From Bacteroidota bacterium (GTDB taxonomy: Bacteria > Bacteroidota > Bacteroidia > Chitinophagales > Chitinophagaceae), in the NCBI GenBank assembly GCA_018266615.1, contig JAFEAB010000095.1, positions 1 through 64,000 of the forward strand: a DNA stretch of 64,000 bases, in the 5' to 3' direction. Made by a program: the position numbers and the translations under genes. The notes beneath the pieces are model-generated. The model was not told the origin of the DNA. It searched no databases and saw only the letters and a list, made by a program, of their open reading frames with translations. Position 1 is the stretch's first letter. Every line of letters starts with the position of its first letter. Shown here in pieces: positions 1 through 8,826 of this stretch.

Positions 1-41
1 ATTCCCAGTGATTTCCAAAAAGCCCATAGAGAACTTTCCGA

Positions 42-605
42 ATGATGCAAATACCCTACGATAAAATTGATAATAGCTGGAGTCTATTTCTCGACAGAGA
101 CGGAGTTATCAATCATGAAAAGAAGGATGACTACATTCACCATTGGGGAGAATTTAAATTCTATGATGGTGTTTTGGATGCCATGAAGGAATTTGCAAAA
201 ACCTTTAGCCGGATAATAGTGGTTACCAACCAACGGGGAATTGGTAGGGGGTTAACCCAGCCTGCAGACCTGAATTTGATTCACCAAAACATGACGAAAG
301 AGATAATTAACCAGGGAGGCAAGCTGGATGCAATATATGTGGCGCCAGATATTAATAACGACAGCCCCAACCGTAAACCGAATCCGGGAATGGGATTACA
401 GGCTATTAAGGATTTCCCACAGATTTTGCCGGCAAAATCCATTATGGTTGGAAATACCCTGAGTGATATGGAATTTGGCCGTAACCTGGGAATGTTTACC
501 GTATTCCTGGCTACTACCCGCCCGGAAGTAGATCGAAAAGACGCACGAATTGATGCTTGTTTCGATTCTCTTTTACAATTTGCCAGGAGGCTTCATTTAC
601 ATTAG
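42..605 (+). CDS. HAD-IIIA phosphatase, GmhB-like (heptose bisphosphate phosphatase family)
   Basis: The 187-residue protein has the HAD nucleophile motif near residue 18 (FLDRDGVIN), the second motif VVTNQRGIGRG near residue 61, and RKPNPGM followed by VGNTLSDMEFG, which supplies the late acidic motif. This is the pattern of GmhB and histidinol-phosphate phosphatases, which dephosphorylate heptose 1,7-bisphosphate or histidinol phosphate. GmhB proteins usually have a Cys/His zinc loop just before RKPNPGM; here that stretch (VAPDINNDSPN) has no Cys or His, so it is a zinc-less variant. A heptose-1-phosphate adenylyltransferase gene lies at 45.4 kb, consistent with an ADP-heptose role, but the substrate is inferred. 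The ATG at 42 gives a full-length family member. Confidence 0.75.
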   Translation: MMQIPYDKIDNSWSLFLDRDGVINHEKKDDYIHHWGEFKFYDGVLDAMKEFAKTFSRIIVVTNQRGIGRGLTQPADLNLIHQNMTKEIINQGGKLDAIYVAPDINNDSPNRKPNPGMGLQAIKDFPQILPAKSIMVGNTLSDMEFGRNLGMFTVFLATTRPEVDRKDARIDACFDSLLQFARRLHLH

Positions 606-678
606 GCAATTCGTTAAATCCCAGGTAAGATTTTTGGGTACCGGGAATTAGCTGCATCGTTTGCCTTAAATTTATTTT

Positions 679-1593
679 ATGAAATACCTTTTGGCTTTGG
701 CTTTTGGAACCCTTGTTTGCAATCTCCTGTTTTCCCAATCTTTGAGCCGCACTGGATTTAAGGCCTTACAACAAAAAGAGGATTCTATGATCCCACTTTC
801 GTGGAGGATTGTACAAGGCATTAACACATCCGACCGCTTTGAAGCCGACAGCCAGTTTACCCGCATCTTTGTGAGGGCTCTGGCAATTCAAAACTCCTTT
901 GAATTCCCTTTCGACTCCCTGCAAACCATTTCAAAAATTTATCCTCCAGACAGTAGTTTTCGAATTTTTACCTGGCAATTGTTGGTAAATGAAAACCTGG
1001 TTCGTCAACATGGTGCCATTCAGATGAAAACCTCAGATGGAAGTTTAAAATTATTCCCTCTGATAGACAAATCCGATGTTACCGAAAACCCGGAAGATAC
1101 GATCGCTGATAATTTCGGATGGATAGGGGCCGTATATTATAAAGTAATTGAAAAAGAATATAAAGGGAAACCCTATTATACCTTGTTGGGCTATGATGAG
1201 AACAACATCCGCAGCACCAAAAAGATTGTAGAGGTATTGCATTTTGAAAACGGGAAACCCGAGTTTGGAGGTCATTTTTTCAGCATACCCAACAACAACG
1301 CCCTACCCCGTAACCCGGCGCGGTATGTGATAGAATTTAAAAAGGATGCCAGCCCCAGGCTAAATTATGACCCGGAATTGGATTTGATTGTGATGGAACA
1401 CCTGGTTTCAGAATCCAATCAGCCACAAAAAAAATGGACCCTGATTCCTGATGGAGATTATGAAGCGCTTAAATGGCGCAATGGAAAATGGGTTTATATC
1501 GATAAAATTTTCAATCAGGTAACCCCCGAAGGAAAAGCGCCCGTACCTAACCCCTATGGGGAAAGTAAGTTGAAGCCCAATGCTGAAAATTAA
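679..1593 (+). CDS. Hypothetical secreted protein
   Basis: The 304-residue product begins with a clear Sec signal peptide (MKYLLALAFG, then a hydrophobic run ending in LLFSQ around residue 20). The mature part is soluble, rich in aromatic and charged residues, with no transmembrane segment and no motif I recognise. It contains several short beta-type stretches such as YYTLLGYDENN. It follows the HAD gene by about 70 bp on the same strand and precedes a small membrane protein, so the three may be co-transcribed. I do not recognise a family; a periplasmic or outer-membrane-associated protein is the most that can be said. Confidence 0.7.
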   Translation: MKYLLALAFGTLVCNLLFSQSLSRTGFKALQQKEDSMIPLSWRIVQGINTSDRFEADSQFTRIFVRALAIQNSFEFPFDSLQTISKIYPPDSSFRIFTWQLLVNENLVRQHGAIQMKTSDGSLKLFPLIDKSDVTENPEDTIADNFGWIGAVYYKVIEKEYKGKPYYTLLGYDENNIRSTKKIVEVLHFENGKPEFGGHFFSIPNNNALPRNPARYVIEFKKDASPRLNYDPELDLIVMEHLVSESNQPQKKWTLIPDGDYEALKWRNGKWVYIDKIFNQVTPEGKAPVPNPYGESKLKPNAEN

Positions 1594-1646
1594 GGATACA
1601 ACCTCGCCTCAACACCTTCGAAAACCAAATATTACTAATTTCAAAA

Positions 1647-2018
1647 ATGGCAACAGCTCTCAGTATATTGTTGGGATTCGTTGCGATCATTTGTTTTTTG
1701 GGTGGATTAAACATTATATTGAAGGGAGCTATGTCTTTCCTTCCAAAGGAATCTTCCCCTCAATTGGTGCTCGATAATTTATTAAGGTTCTTGGGAGGAA
1801 TATATTTTAGTGGCGGTTTCCTCTTTATTTATGCAGCTTGTAACATAGAAAAGACCGGAAATATAGTTTACTTATTAGGACTGATGGTTCTGTTTTCGGG
1901 GTTAGGAAGGCTATATTCCAGAATAAAATTGGGCTCAGCAGGCAAGTATTTTGATTATATAATGCTTTTAGAAATGCTGCTTGGATTCTCGATTATATTA
2001 TTAGAATGGATTCGTTGA
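1647..2018 (+). CDS. Small four-helix integral membrane protein, DUF4345-like
   Basis: The 123-residue protein is almost entirely hydrophobic, with about four predicted membrane segments (residues 4-25, 45-65, 70-88 and 103-121). The central LLRFLGGIYFSGGFLF and the following GLGRLYS resemble DUF4345 proteins, which are small inner-membrane proteins of unknown function. The start ATG at 1647 puts a hydrophobic N terminus first, as in that family. It lies 53 bp after the preceding secreted protein on the same strand. Its 3' end faces a 1.1 kb non-coding interval. The family name is from pattern memory, the membrane topology from the sequence. Confidence 0.6.
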   Translation: MATALSILLGFVAIICFLGGLNIILKGAMSFLPKESSPQLVLDNLLRFLGGIYFSGGFLFIYAACNIEKTGNIVYLLGLMVLFSGLGRLYSRIKLGSAGKYFDYIMLLEMLLGFSIILLEWIR

Positions 2019-2082
2019 ATATACCCCAAATTAAGGGAATGCCGTTTACTTTTCACAAATGATAAAAGATTACACTTCATAA

Positions 2083-2367
2083 AATCTGGATGAGGCAGAT
2101 GTTCAGTTTATTTTCTACCCTTCAGAATTATTACCGAACTGGAGCAAAATCATTTCCTGTAAAGCCATCCCCCAATTTTTCATCAAAGCACAAAATGATC
2201 CTGTTCAGGAAAAATACAACTGGTTCTTTGTGAAAAGTTCGCACCATCATAACATGAATTCCAGTATAAAATCTTTGAATTTAGTCCAGTTATTCAACAA
2301 CGCTTTATTAAAAAATTGCTCCATATCCGATGGCACTTGTCTCCCCGATGTTTTGATAGAATCTTAA
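2083..2367 (+). pseudogene. Possible gene remnant: 94-codon open frame without a proper start
   Basis: From the stop codon at 2080 the frame stays open for 94 codons to TAA at 2365-2367. The translation is compositionally protein-like (for example FIFYPSELLPNW and QEKYNWFFVKSSHHH) but there is no ATG, GTG or TTG near its beginning; the first ATG leaves only about 35 residues. It could be the decayed 3' end of a gene, or a chance open frame. I do not recognise a family. Confidence 0.25.
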
Positions 2368-2370
2368 GAA

Positions 2371-2482
2371 GGAGAAAATGGGAAATGAACAAAATTCAAT
2401 TTTACTAAAGAATCTTTTAGTGTAAGAGTTTGTTTCAATTTTAATTACCCCTATTTTCGCCCCCGGGGAGGGGGCAGCAAAC
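2371..2482 (-). repeat. GC-cored intergenic repeat, copy 1
   Basis: Read on the minus strand, the core is GTTTGCTGCCCCC, TCCCCGGGGG, then an AT-rich tail AATTAAAATTGAAACAAA. The strongly conserved part is 2426-2482; similarity to copy 2 extends back to about 2371. The CCCCC/GGGGG core is a striking local GC peak in an AT-rich gap. Two further copies lie near 50.6 and 50.8 kb on the plus strand. Confidence 0.8.
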
Positions 2483-2730
2483 GGTTCATAACTTTCTACC
2501 TAAAGGTACTCTCGTCCAGTTCCAATTAAATTTGGCTTATTAATGATCTTGCGAAATTAGGCTCCAACTAATTCTCCCCTCTCTTTCACTTCGGCATTCT
2601 TTCTTTTTCAATCACAATAATACTTTCCTGTGAGGTGTTTATTCGAATATCAACATTTCATTTATCAGGTTCGAATAGGTACTTTTTTTGAATACGAGGC
2701 AACCAACTCTATAATGGACAATAGGAACAG

Positions 2731-2843
2731 GGAGTGGAGCAATCACGAAATAAAATTCAATTCTATTAAATTATTATTCGTGCAAATAGTTTGTTTCAAT
2801 TTTAATTGTCTCTATTTTTACCCCCGGGGAGGGGGAAGCAAAC
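2731..2843 (-). repeat. GC-cored intergenic repeat, copy 2
   Basis: It matches copy 1 over about 112 bp with one small indel and scattered mismatches, offset by about 360 bp. The best conserved section is 2786-2843, including AGTTTGCTTCCCCC, the CCCCGGGGG core, TAAAAATAGAG and the AATTAAAATTGAAACAAA tail. The orientation is the same as copy 1. Confidence 0.8.
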
Positions 2844-3162
2844 TGCCCAAGATTTTTTAAAAAGATAACTTAAGTTACTTACCCTCATTTCTATTCTAAT
2901 TTACCTTTTCATGAACTAATCCGGATTTATTCCCATCCATTTCCCTAAATGGAGGCTCCTCCTGTCGTAGGGAGTCTAAATAAATCGTAATATTTCCTGA
3001 CCCATTCTTAGAGCTTATTTTTATATTTTTTGGAAAAATAAACGGATGAAAAATGATGCGTATTTAAGCTCTTTCCTCCCGGAATATTATAGGCCAGAGA
3101 AGATAACGGGTACTCAATAAAATTGATTACGGTTCCCAAACCGGCTTGGAATTGGGAGGGAT

Positions 3163-4950
3163 TTAATCCAGTTTTAATACCGCAAGAAAGGCTTCCTGGG
3201 GGACTTCTACGTTACCGATTTGCCGCATCCTTTTTTTCCCTTCTTTTTGCTTTTCGAGGAGTTTGCGCTTCCGACTGATATCACCGCCATAGCATTTTGC
3301 AGTAACATCTTTACGCATGGCGCTAATGTTCTCACGGGCAATAACCTTTGCTCCAATTGCGGCCTGGATGGCTATTTGGAATTGTTGGCGGGTAAGTAAT
3401 TCTTTTAATTTTTCGCAAAGTTTACGCCCGAATTCCTGGGCACGGCCCCGATGTATCAGTGCACTAAGGGCATCCACCTTTTCTCCATTCAACAAAATAT
3501 CCATTTTTACAATATCACTGTCCCGGAAACCAATTGGATGATAATCGAAAGAAGCATAACCACGTGTTTGCGACTTCAGCTTATCATAAAAGTCGAAAAC
3601 AATTTCGGTAAGCGGCATTTCAAAGGTAAGTTCTACCCGGGTGGTGGTAAGATACCCCTGGTGAACAAGAATCCCCCTCTTGTTAATGCAGAGGGTCATG
3701 ATATTTCCAATATATTCAGGCTTGGTAATTATCTGGGCCTTGATAAATGGCTCCTCTACTCGCTCCAATTTACTTGGATCGGGAAAGGTAGTTGGATTAT
3801 GGACGTCAATTCTTTCTCCCTTTGTGGTATAGGCAATAAAACTAACGTTAGGAACGGTAGTGATTACGGTTTGGTTGAATTCCCGTTCTAACCTTTCCTG
3901 GATAATTTCCATGTGAAGCAACCCCAGGAATCCGCAGCGGAAGCCAAATCCAAGAGCCTGTGAGGTTTCCAGTTCAAAAGTTAGGGAGGCATCATTTAAC
4001 TGCAATTTTTCCATACAGTCCCTTAACTCTTCAAATTCATCGGTATTCACCGGGAAGATTCCTGCAAAAACCATGGGCTTAACTTCTTCAAACCCTTCAA
4101 TACGGGTAGGCGTAGGGTTACTAACAGTGGTAAGGGTATCCCCTACTTTTACCTCTTTTGCATTTTTAATTCCTGTGATGATATAACCCACATCGCCACA
4201 ACCCACTTCTTTTGTTTTCTCTAATCCTAATTTTAAAATGCCTACTTCATCGGCCTCATACTCCTTACCGGTAGAAAAGAATTTAACCTTATCTCCGGCT
4301 TTCAGGGTGCCATTAAAAATCCTGAAATACACAATAATCCCGCGGAAGGAATTAAAAACACTATCAAATATCAGGGCTTGTAAGGGTGCCTGGGGATCGC
4401 CTTTTGGCGCCGGAATGCGTTCAACAATAGCCGTTAGTATCTCTTCGATGCCGATACCGCTTTTTCCACTGGCCAGGAGGATATCCTCTTCTTTACACCC
4501 TATGAGTTCGATAATCTGGTCTCTCACTTCAGGAATCATGGCCCCGTCCATATCAATCTTATTGATAACAGGGATGATCTCCAGGTCATTTTCCAATGCA
4601 AGGTACAGGTTGCTGATGGTTTGCGCCTGGATTCCCTGGGTAGCATCAACCAGCAACAACGCCCCTTCACAAGCGGCAAGCGCACGGCTTACTTCATAAC
4701 TAAAATCTACATGGCCGGGAGTATCAATCAGGTTAAGGGTATATTGTTCTCCTCTAAAAGCATAGTTGATCTGTATTGCATGGCTTTTAATGGTAATACC
4801 TTTCTCCCGTTCCAGGTCCATATCATCCAAAACCTGGTCCTGCATTTCCCGCTCACTGATGGTATTGGTAGTTTGCAATAGCCTGTCGGCAAGGGTGGAT
4901 TTTCCATGGTCAATATGGGCAATAATGCAGAAATTACGGATTTGCTTCAT
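3163..4950 (-). CDS. lepA: Elongation factor 4 (LepA)
   Basis: The 595-residue GTPase matches LepA/EF4 in length and architecture. The P-loop (AHIDHGKST) lies at residues 10-18, DTPGH at about 77-81 and NKID at about 131-134. Domains II and III follow, then the LepA-specific C-terminal domain ending in [26 protein letters not shown], a tail characteristic of LepA and absent from EF-G. EF4 binds ribosomes and acts on stalled or mispositioned elongation complexes at the inner membrane and cytoplasm. It is monocistronic here: its 3' end faces the convergent repeat interval, and a -7 box lies about 30 bp upstream of the start. Confidence 0.97.
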   Translation of the reverse strand: MKQIRNFCIIAHIDHGKSTLADRLLQTTNTISEREMQDQVLDDMDLEREKGITIKSHAIQINYAFRGEQYTLNLIDTPGHVDFSYEVSRALAACEGALLLVDATQGIQAQTISNLYLALENDLEIIPVINKIDMDGAMIPEVRDQIIELIGCKEEDILLASGKSGIGIEEILTAIVERIPAPKGDPQAPLQALIFDSVFNSFRGIIVYFRIFNGTLKAGDKVKFFSTGKEYEADEVGILKLGLEKTKEVGCGDVGYIITGIKNAKEVKVGDTLTTVSNPTPTRIEGFEEVKPMVFAGIFPVNTDEFEELRDCMEKLQLNDASLTFELETSQALGFGFRCGFLGLLHMEIIQERLEREFNQTVITTVPNVSFIAYTTKGERIDVHNPTTFPDPSKLERVEEPFIKAQIITKPEYIGNIMTLCINKRGILVHQGYLTTTRVELTFEMPLTEIVFDFYDKLKSQTRGYASFDYHPIGFRDSDIVKMDILLNGEKVDALSALIHRGRAQEFGRKLCEKLKELLTRQQFQIAIQAAIGAKVIARENISAMRKDVTAKCYGGDISRKRKLLEKQKEGKKRMRQIGNVEVPQEAFLAVLKLD

Positions 4951-4978
4951 GTACGCTACCGGTAAATTTTTAGGTGGG

Positions 4979-4986
4979 CAAAATTA
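4979..4986 (-). promoter_or_regulatory. Bacteroidota -7 box upstream of lepA
   Basis: On the minus strand this reads TAATTTTG, an exact match to TAnnTTTG. It lies about 29 bp upstream of the lepA ATG, leaving a short leader. I see no clear -33 TTG. Confidence 0.5.
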
Positions 4987-5022
4987 CTGTTTTTGGGTGG
5001 ATTATTGCCGGTTATAGCCCCC

Positions 5023-5937
5023 TTACTGTTTAAAAAAGAATTCGAGTACGGCATTTTTAGTAAAATTGGAGGAGAGGTTCATTTCGTACCGGTTCTTCCT
5101 GGTTTTTACAATCATTAAAGCCGTACAGGGAGGAATGGAGCCCATCGACTCTCCAACCATTACCAGCCGATGGGTGAGCTGCGCGGGATCGAGATTTACA
5201 TAAAATTGCAAGGGTTTATCCGATATCCTGGATTTCATTAAAATCGGACGCCCATCAAAATAAACCGACACCGAATCACCGTCAATTTCACCATTATCGT
5301 AGATACTGATAAGTACCGAATCTTTCTCATACACATCATACTCAAGTAGTTTTTGAATTTCTGGTTCCCTTTGAGTTACTGATTCAGGAATAGTATTGGT
5401 TACGGACACAGCCTCTTGTTCATTTTTATCTTTATCCGGCCTACTGAGAACTTCTTCCTTCTCTGCAGATACTTGTTTTAATTTGGGCGGCAATTTTTTC
5501 ACCAGAAACACTCCAGTGGTGGGGCAATGGAGGAAACTGCGATCATTATCTTTCCATTTACCGGTAAGTACCATTGAAGAATCCGTATAATAAAGTTTCA
5601 TGGTATAATTTCCCAGGCAATTAGAACTCATAGTACCCAGATACACAGCGATGGTGCTGTCTTCTTTAAAGTAAATGGTTGAATCCTTCCTATTGAATTT
5701 CCCCCGAACCCTGTAATGTTCGTATTTATTCCTATTATAGTATAAGTGTGAAAGGCCGGTTACTATGCTATCATTATACACTGATAATTCCACTACTAAC
5801 TGTAATGGCTGGGTTGTAAGAAGATTTTTCTGATAATTCCCAATCCAGGTTCCCGAAATTTCCTGGGCAGAAGCAGGATAAATTTTTCCAATAATAAAAG
5901 TGAGGGTAAAAAAGAAAAGGGGTAGCAATTTGGTCAT
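5023..5937 (-). CDS. Hypothetical secreted protein
   Basis: I chose the ATG at 5937 because it starts a clean signal peptide (MTKLLPLFFFTLTF, ending near ASAQ), whereas an upstream in-frame ATG would add seven residues before it. The mature N-terminal half (from EISGTWIGNYQ) is beta-rich and has the look of a lipocalin-like or calycin-like barrel: SGTW motif, alternating strands, and GKWKDND near residue 130. A charged linker (about residues 160-205) leads to a C-terminal beta domain with DNGEIDGDSVSVYFDG, a pattern seen in Bacteroidota extracytoplasmic beta-sandwich domains. The function is unknown. It shares its direction with the nos operon but is separated from nosY by about 180 bp. Confidence 0.7.
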   Translation of the reverse strand: MTKLLPLFFFTLTFIIGKIYPASAQEISGTWIGNYQKNLLTTQPLQLVVELSVYNDSIVTGLSHLYYNRNKYEHYRVRGKFNRKDSTIYFKEDSTIAVYLGTMSSNCLGNYTMKLYYTDSSMVLTGKWKDNDRSFLHCPTTGVFLVKKLPPKLKQVSAEKEEVLSRPDKDKNEQEAVSVTNTIPESVTQREPEIQKLLEYDVYEKDSVLISIYDNGEIDGDSVSVYFDGRPILMKSRISDKPLQFYVNLDPAQLTHRLVMVGESMGSIPPCTALMIVKTRKNRYEMNLSSNFTKNAVLEFFFKQ

Positions 5938-6119
5938 TCTTAAAATTATCGTACCCATGAAAAATAAAAAAATACCTCTTTCAAATTAACAAATAATTTA
6001 TTGAGAAATTATTTTAAATAAAAGCAACTATCCTTTAAGGTTATGCTAAACCAAATGACTTTGACTAATCATTTTAAAGAAAATATCCCAATCTGGTATG
6101 CCAATTAATTTAATACGGG

Positions 6120-6887
6120 CTAAAGGTCTTTTTTACGAAATTTAATGGATGATAACCAGAAAGGAATTATTATCCAGGCAAGCAAAACCAGGGAAGTAAT
6201 AAGCTGGCCGTTTGTGGCACCAAAAAAATTGCGGAAGATAGCTCCGGTATACCCCATCAACATGGATGCATCTGTTTTGATAAGCACCATGATCCGGCCA
6301 ATATCCACCGGATTTAACAGGCTGAGCGCCACCATGGCCTTTTCGAGCGGGTAATCCTCGAACTGAAACAAAATAAAGAGAACCAACCCATCAAATAACA
6401 ACGCAAAGTATAACCAAAGCAGGATAGCCATTCCTATTCCTTTTGCTTTATCCCGTATGCGAACCACGGCAAACATGGCAATAGAAACAAAAATGAGTGA
6501 TAACAGCAGCCCCACGAGAATAAGGGTATAGCCAGTAATTGAGGCGGCATATAACAGTACGGGAACGCCTACCCCCAAAAGAAATGCAATGGAAAGGGAA
6601 ATGGACAAACCAAGGTAAACACTAAACCATATTTGCTTTCTTTTAAGGGGCTGGCTTGCCATTAGTTCCATGAATTCGGCGCTGTTGTAAACATATACGG
6701 AAGCAAACAGGATATTCACCAACGGTACCATGATCAAGATAATGTTTAACAGGGTAAGTACCGCTTTGGCCGAATTATCTTCAAGGCTAAGCACACTAAA
6801 AGAGAGTACCAGCAATAAAAAGGTATATCCGATAACAATTTTGTTTTTCAGGATATCAATAATCACATATTTGGTTATCTTCCTCAT
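6120..6887 (-). CDS. nosY: NosY-type ABC-2 permease for nitrous oxide reductase maturation
   Basis: The 255-residue protein has six predicted membrane segments (residues about 17-30, 35-68, 105-125, 130-145, 155-175 and 228-245) and the ABC-2 layout with an N-terminal cytoplasmic segment (MRKITKYVIIDILKNK). It lies 2 bp after nosF, its expected ATPase partner, and closes the nos operon. In characterised systems NosFY with NosD delivers a sulfur-containing species to the periplasm for building the CuZ cluster of NosZ. It ends at the end of the operon, just before an AT-rich gap. The assignment rests on topology and on its position after nosD and nosF. Confidence 0.85.
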   Translation of the reverse strand: MRKITKYVIIDILKNKIVIGYTFLLLVLSFSVLSLEDNSAKAVLTLLNIILIMVPLVNILFASVYVYNSAEFMELMASQPLKRKQIWFSVYLGLSISLSIAFLLGVGVPVLLYAASITGYTLILVGLLLSLIFVSIAMFAVVRIRDKAKGIGMAILLWLYFALLFDGLVLFILFQFEDYPLEKAMVALSLLNPVDIGRIMVLIKTDASMLMGYTGAIFRNFFGATNGQLITSLVLLAWIIIPFWLSSIKFRKKDL

Positions 6888-6889
6888 GA

Positions 6890-7600
6890 TTATGAATTGG
6901 TGGTTACCAGGCTGGCAATCGCCTTGGATAATTTATAAAACCCGGTTTCCTCTCTTAATGCTTCAATTTCTTTTTTAAACTGTAGCTTCCCACCCTGCAT
7001 ATATATGACGTGAGTTACCAGGTCATCGAGTTCGCTTAAAATGTGGGACGTGATGATAATCAGTTTCCCTTTTGCCTTTTCCTCGAGTATTTTTTCTTTT
7101 AAAATTTCGGATGAAATGGGATCGAGACCGGCGGTAGGTTCATCAAGAATCAAAGCCTGCGGGTCAAATAAAAAAGCTAAAGCTGCACTTACTTTTTGGC
7201 GGGTGCCCCCCGACAGGGTACGCATCCGCTTATCGAACATCGATTTTAATGCGAAACCCTCCATCAGGGCTTCATCCAGCACCTTTCCCTCTTTTCGGCG
7301 AAGGTCGATCATCATATCAAATATATGTCCGATGGTCATGTTATCGGGATACCGGCCAATCTGGGGCATATAACCGATTTGCTCCCGGTAACGGTAGCTT
7401 TTTGAAATATTCTGTCCATTTACCGTAATGGTGCCACTATCAGGAACCACCATCCCCAAAATGGATTTTATTAATGTGGTTTTGCCACTGCCGTTTGGCC
7501 CAATAAGGGCGATGCATTCATTCTCATTACAATCGGTAGTAACATCCATCAATACCTTAAGCCTACCGAATTTCTTATTGATATGTTTTGATGAAATCAT
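6890..7600 (-). CDS. nosF: NosF-type ABC transporter ATPase
   Basis: The 236-residue protein contains a Walker A motif (GPNGSGKT, residues 34-41), a Q-loop (GYMPQIGRYPDNMT), the signature TLSGGTRQKV, Walker B (ALILDEPTAGLD) and the switch histidine (ITSH). The start codon overlaps the nosD stop codon as ATGA, so translation is probably coupled. It energises NosY to move a compound across the inner membrane for CuZ assembly on NosZ. The C terminus carries the short regulatory tail usual for NosF-like ATPases. Position between nosD and nosY makes the assignment firm although the sequence alone would only say ABC-2-type ATPase. Confidence 0.9.
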   Translation of the reverse strand: MISSKHINKKFGRLKVLMDVTTDCNENECIALIGPNGSGKTTLIKSILGMVVPDSGTITVNGQNISKSYRYREQIGYMPQIGRYPDNMTIGHIFDMMIDLRRKEGKVLDEALMEGFALKSMFDKRMRTLSGGTRQKVSAALAFLFDPQALILDEPTAGLDPISSEILKEKILEEKAKGKLIIITSHILSELDDLVTHVIYMQGGKLQFKKEIEALREETGFYKLSKAIASLVTTNS

Positions 7601-8826
7601 AATGCAACGGGTTTCATTAAAGGTTGATTATCCATCAGGTTTTCAGGCGTAAGGCTGGGTGCGATCTTTTCTGATTTATCCATTACGGTTGAAATCAAAC
7701 TTCGAAACAACATCATGGCTGCGGGGTTCCGCTCTACCACCATACTAAACATGCTCACGGGGCGATAGGGGATGTCGCCGATTTTATCTTTATTGAGATC
7801 ATAGCCCTCATACTTATCCCAATAATTATTATTAAAATTATTCAATACCAGCGAACCGTTCGTCCCAATGTCAAAACTATTGCCAATAAAGTTGTTGTCA
7901 TTGACTGTAATTTCCATACAACTGGCCTGTATTTTTAGGGCCCAGCCATTGGAAACAAACCGGTTGTTTTTCATTTCTATCCGGCTTGATCCCTCGGCCA
8001 AAATGGCGGTGGTATTATCTTTAAAAAGGTTATGATTGATGTGGCTGTCTGAAATTTCCTTCAGCAGGATACCGTAGGCTGCATCACCCTGGTTTTTGGA
8101 AAAATAGTTACCCGTCATCTGGATTCCCTTTGAGAACATCACTGCCACCCCCGCGCCATTATTTGAAAATGAATTATTGAAATATGCATCATTATTGGAA
8201 AACATAAAATGCAAACCATACCGCATATTCTGAAAAGATTGGTTGGCCCGGATTTCGGAATGGGTCACAAATTCGAAATATATCCCATCCCGGTGCCCCG
8301 TAATGGTATTTAACAGGATATACAATTTGTCGCTTTTCCAACAGTGTATTCCGTTTCCGCTTTGCTGTTCAGTTTTTGCGGAGGCTTTCAGGCGGTTATT
8401 GGCAACCAGACAATTTGTTCCATTCTGCACATAAATCCCAAAGAAGCAATCCTCCACATTATTATTTACCACCGCCACCCAACTTCGATTGTAAATTTTA
8501 ATTCCTGCATAATCGATGATGCTGGATACCCCCGACCTCCGGATGGTGAAACCCTCTACCCTTACATAATCGGCTTTAATTGAAATTACTTCATAGAGAT
8601 TCTCTCCATCCAGAATAGGAAAATCAACCCCCATTAGGGTTATCGGCTTATCAATAATCAGGTTCTTCTCATGATAGATTCCCGGGCTAACCATAATAGT
8701 ATCGCCAAAGGTAGCAGCCTGTACAGCAGCAGTGATATTAGGAAAGGGTTTATTATTTCCTGCATAGAGGATAGCCGCATCCAGCCTCAAACAAAGGAGG
8801 CACAATATGAAGGGAAGGATTCTCAT
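7597..8826 (-). CDS. nosD: NosD periplasmic beta-helix maturation protein
   Basis: The start is placed at the ATG at 8826, which forms an ATGA overlap with the stop of the upstream NosL gene and begins a good signal peptide (MRILPFILCLLCLRLDAAILYAG). The mature protein has repeated right-handed beta-helix rungs of the carbohydrate-binding/sugar-hydrolysis (CASH) type, with Asn ladders (NNVEDC, NNRLKA, NNDAYFNNSF) and the family ending NNYWDKYEGYDLNKDKIGDIPYRP. NosD is a periplasmic partner of NosFY needed to build the CuZ centre of nitrous oxide reductase. Length (about 410 residues) is normal. Confidence 0.92.
   Translation of the reverse strand: MRILPFILCLLCLRLDAAILYAGNNKPFPNITAAVQAATFGDTIMVSPGIYHEKNLIIDKPITLMGVDFPILDGENLYEVISIKADYVRVEGFTIRRSGVSSIIDYAGIKIYNRSWVAVVNNNVEDCFFGIYVQNGTNCLVANNRLKASAKTEQQSGNGIHCWKSDKLYILLNTITGHRDGIYFEFVTHSEIRANQSFQNMRYGLHFMFSNNDAYFNNSFSNNGAGVAVMFSKGIQMTGNYFSKNQGDAAYGILLKEISDSHINHNLFKDNTTAILAEGSSRIEMKNNRFVSNGWALKIQASCMEITVNDNNFIGNSFDIGTNGSLVLNNFNNNYWDKYEGYDLNKDKIGDIPYRPVSMFSMVVERNPAAMMLFRSLISTVMDKSEKIAPSLTPENLMDNQPLMKPVAL

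Larger units (their letters stand above)
2019..3162. other. 1.1 kb convergent intergenic interval with repeats
   Basis: This interval separates the plus-strand small membrane protein from the 3' end of lepA on the minus strand. It holds an open frame without a start codon (2083-2367) and two copies of a GC-cored repeat (within 2371-2482 and 2731-2843). An apparent 76-codon frame at 2630-2860 runs through the second repeat and has no protein-like features, so I do not call it. The rest is AT-rich with nothing I recognise. Confidence 0.6.

Noticed and set aside
2630..2860. 76-codon frame across repeat copy 2
   Set aside because: It runs through the repeat and has no protein-like signals.
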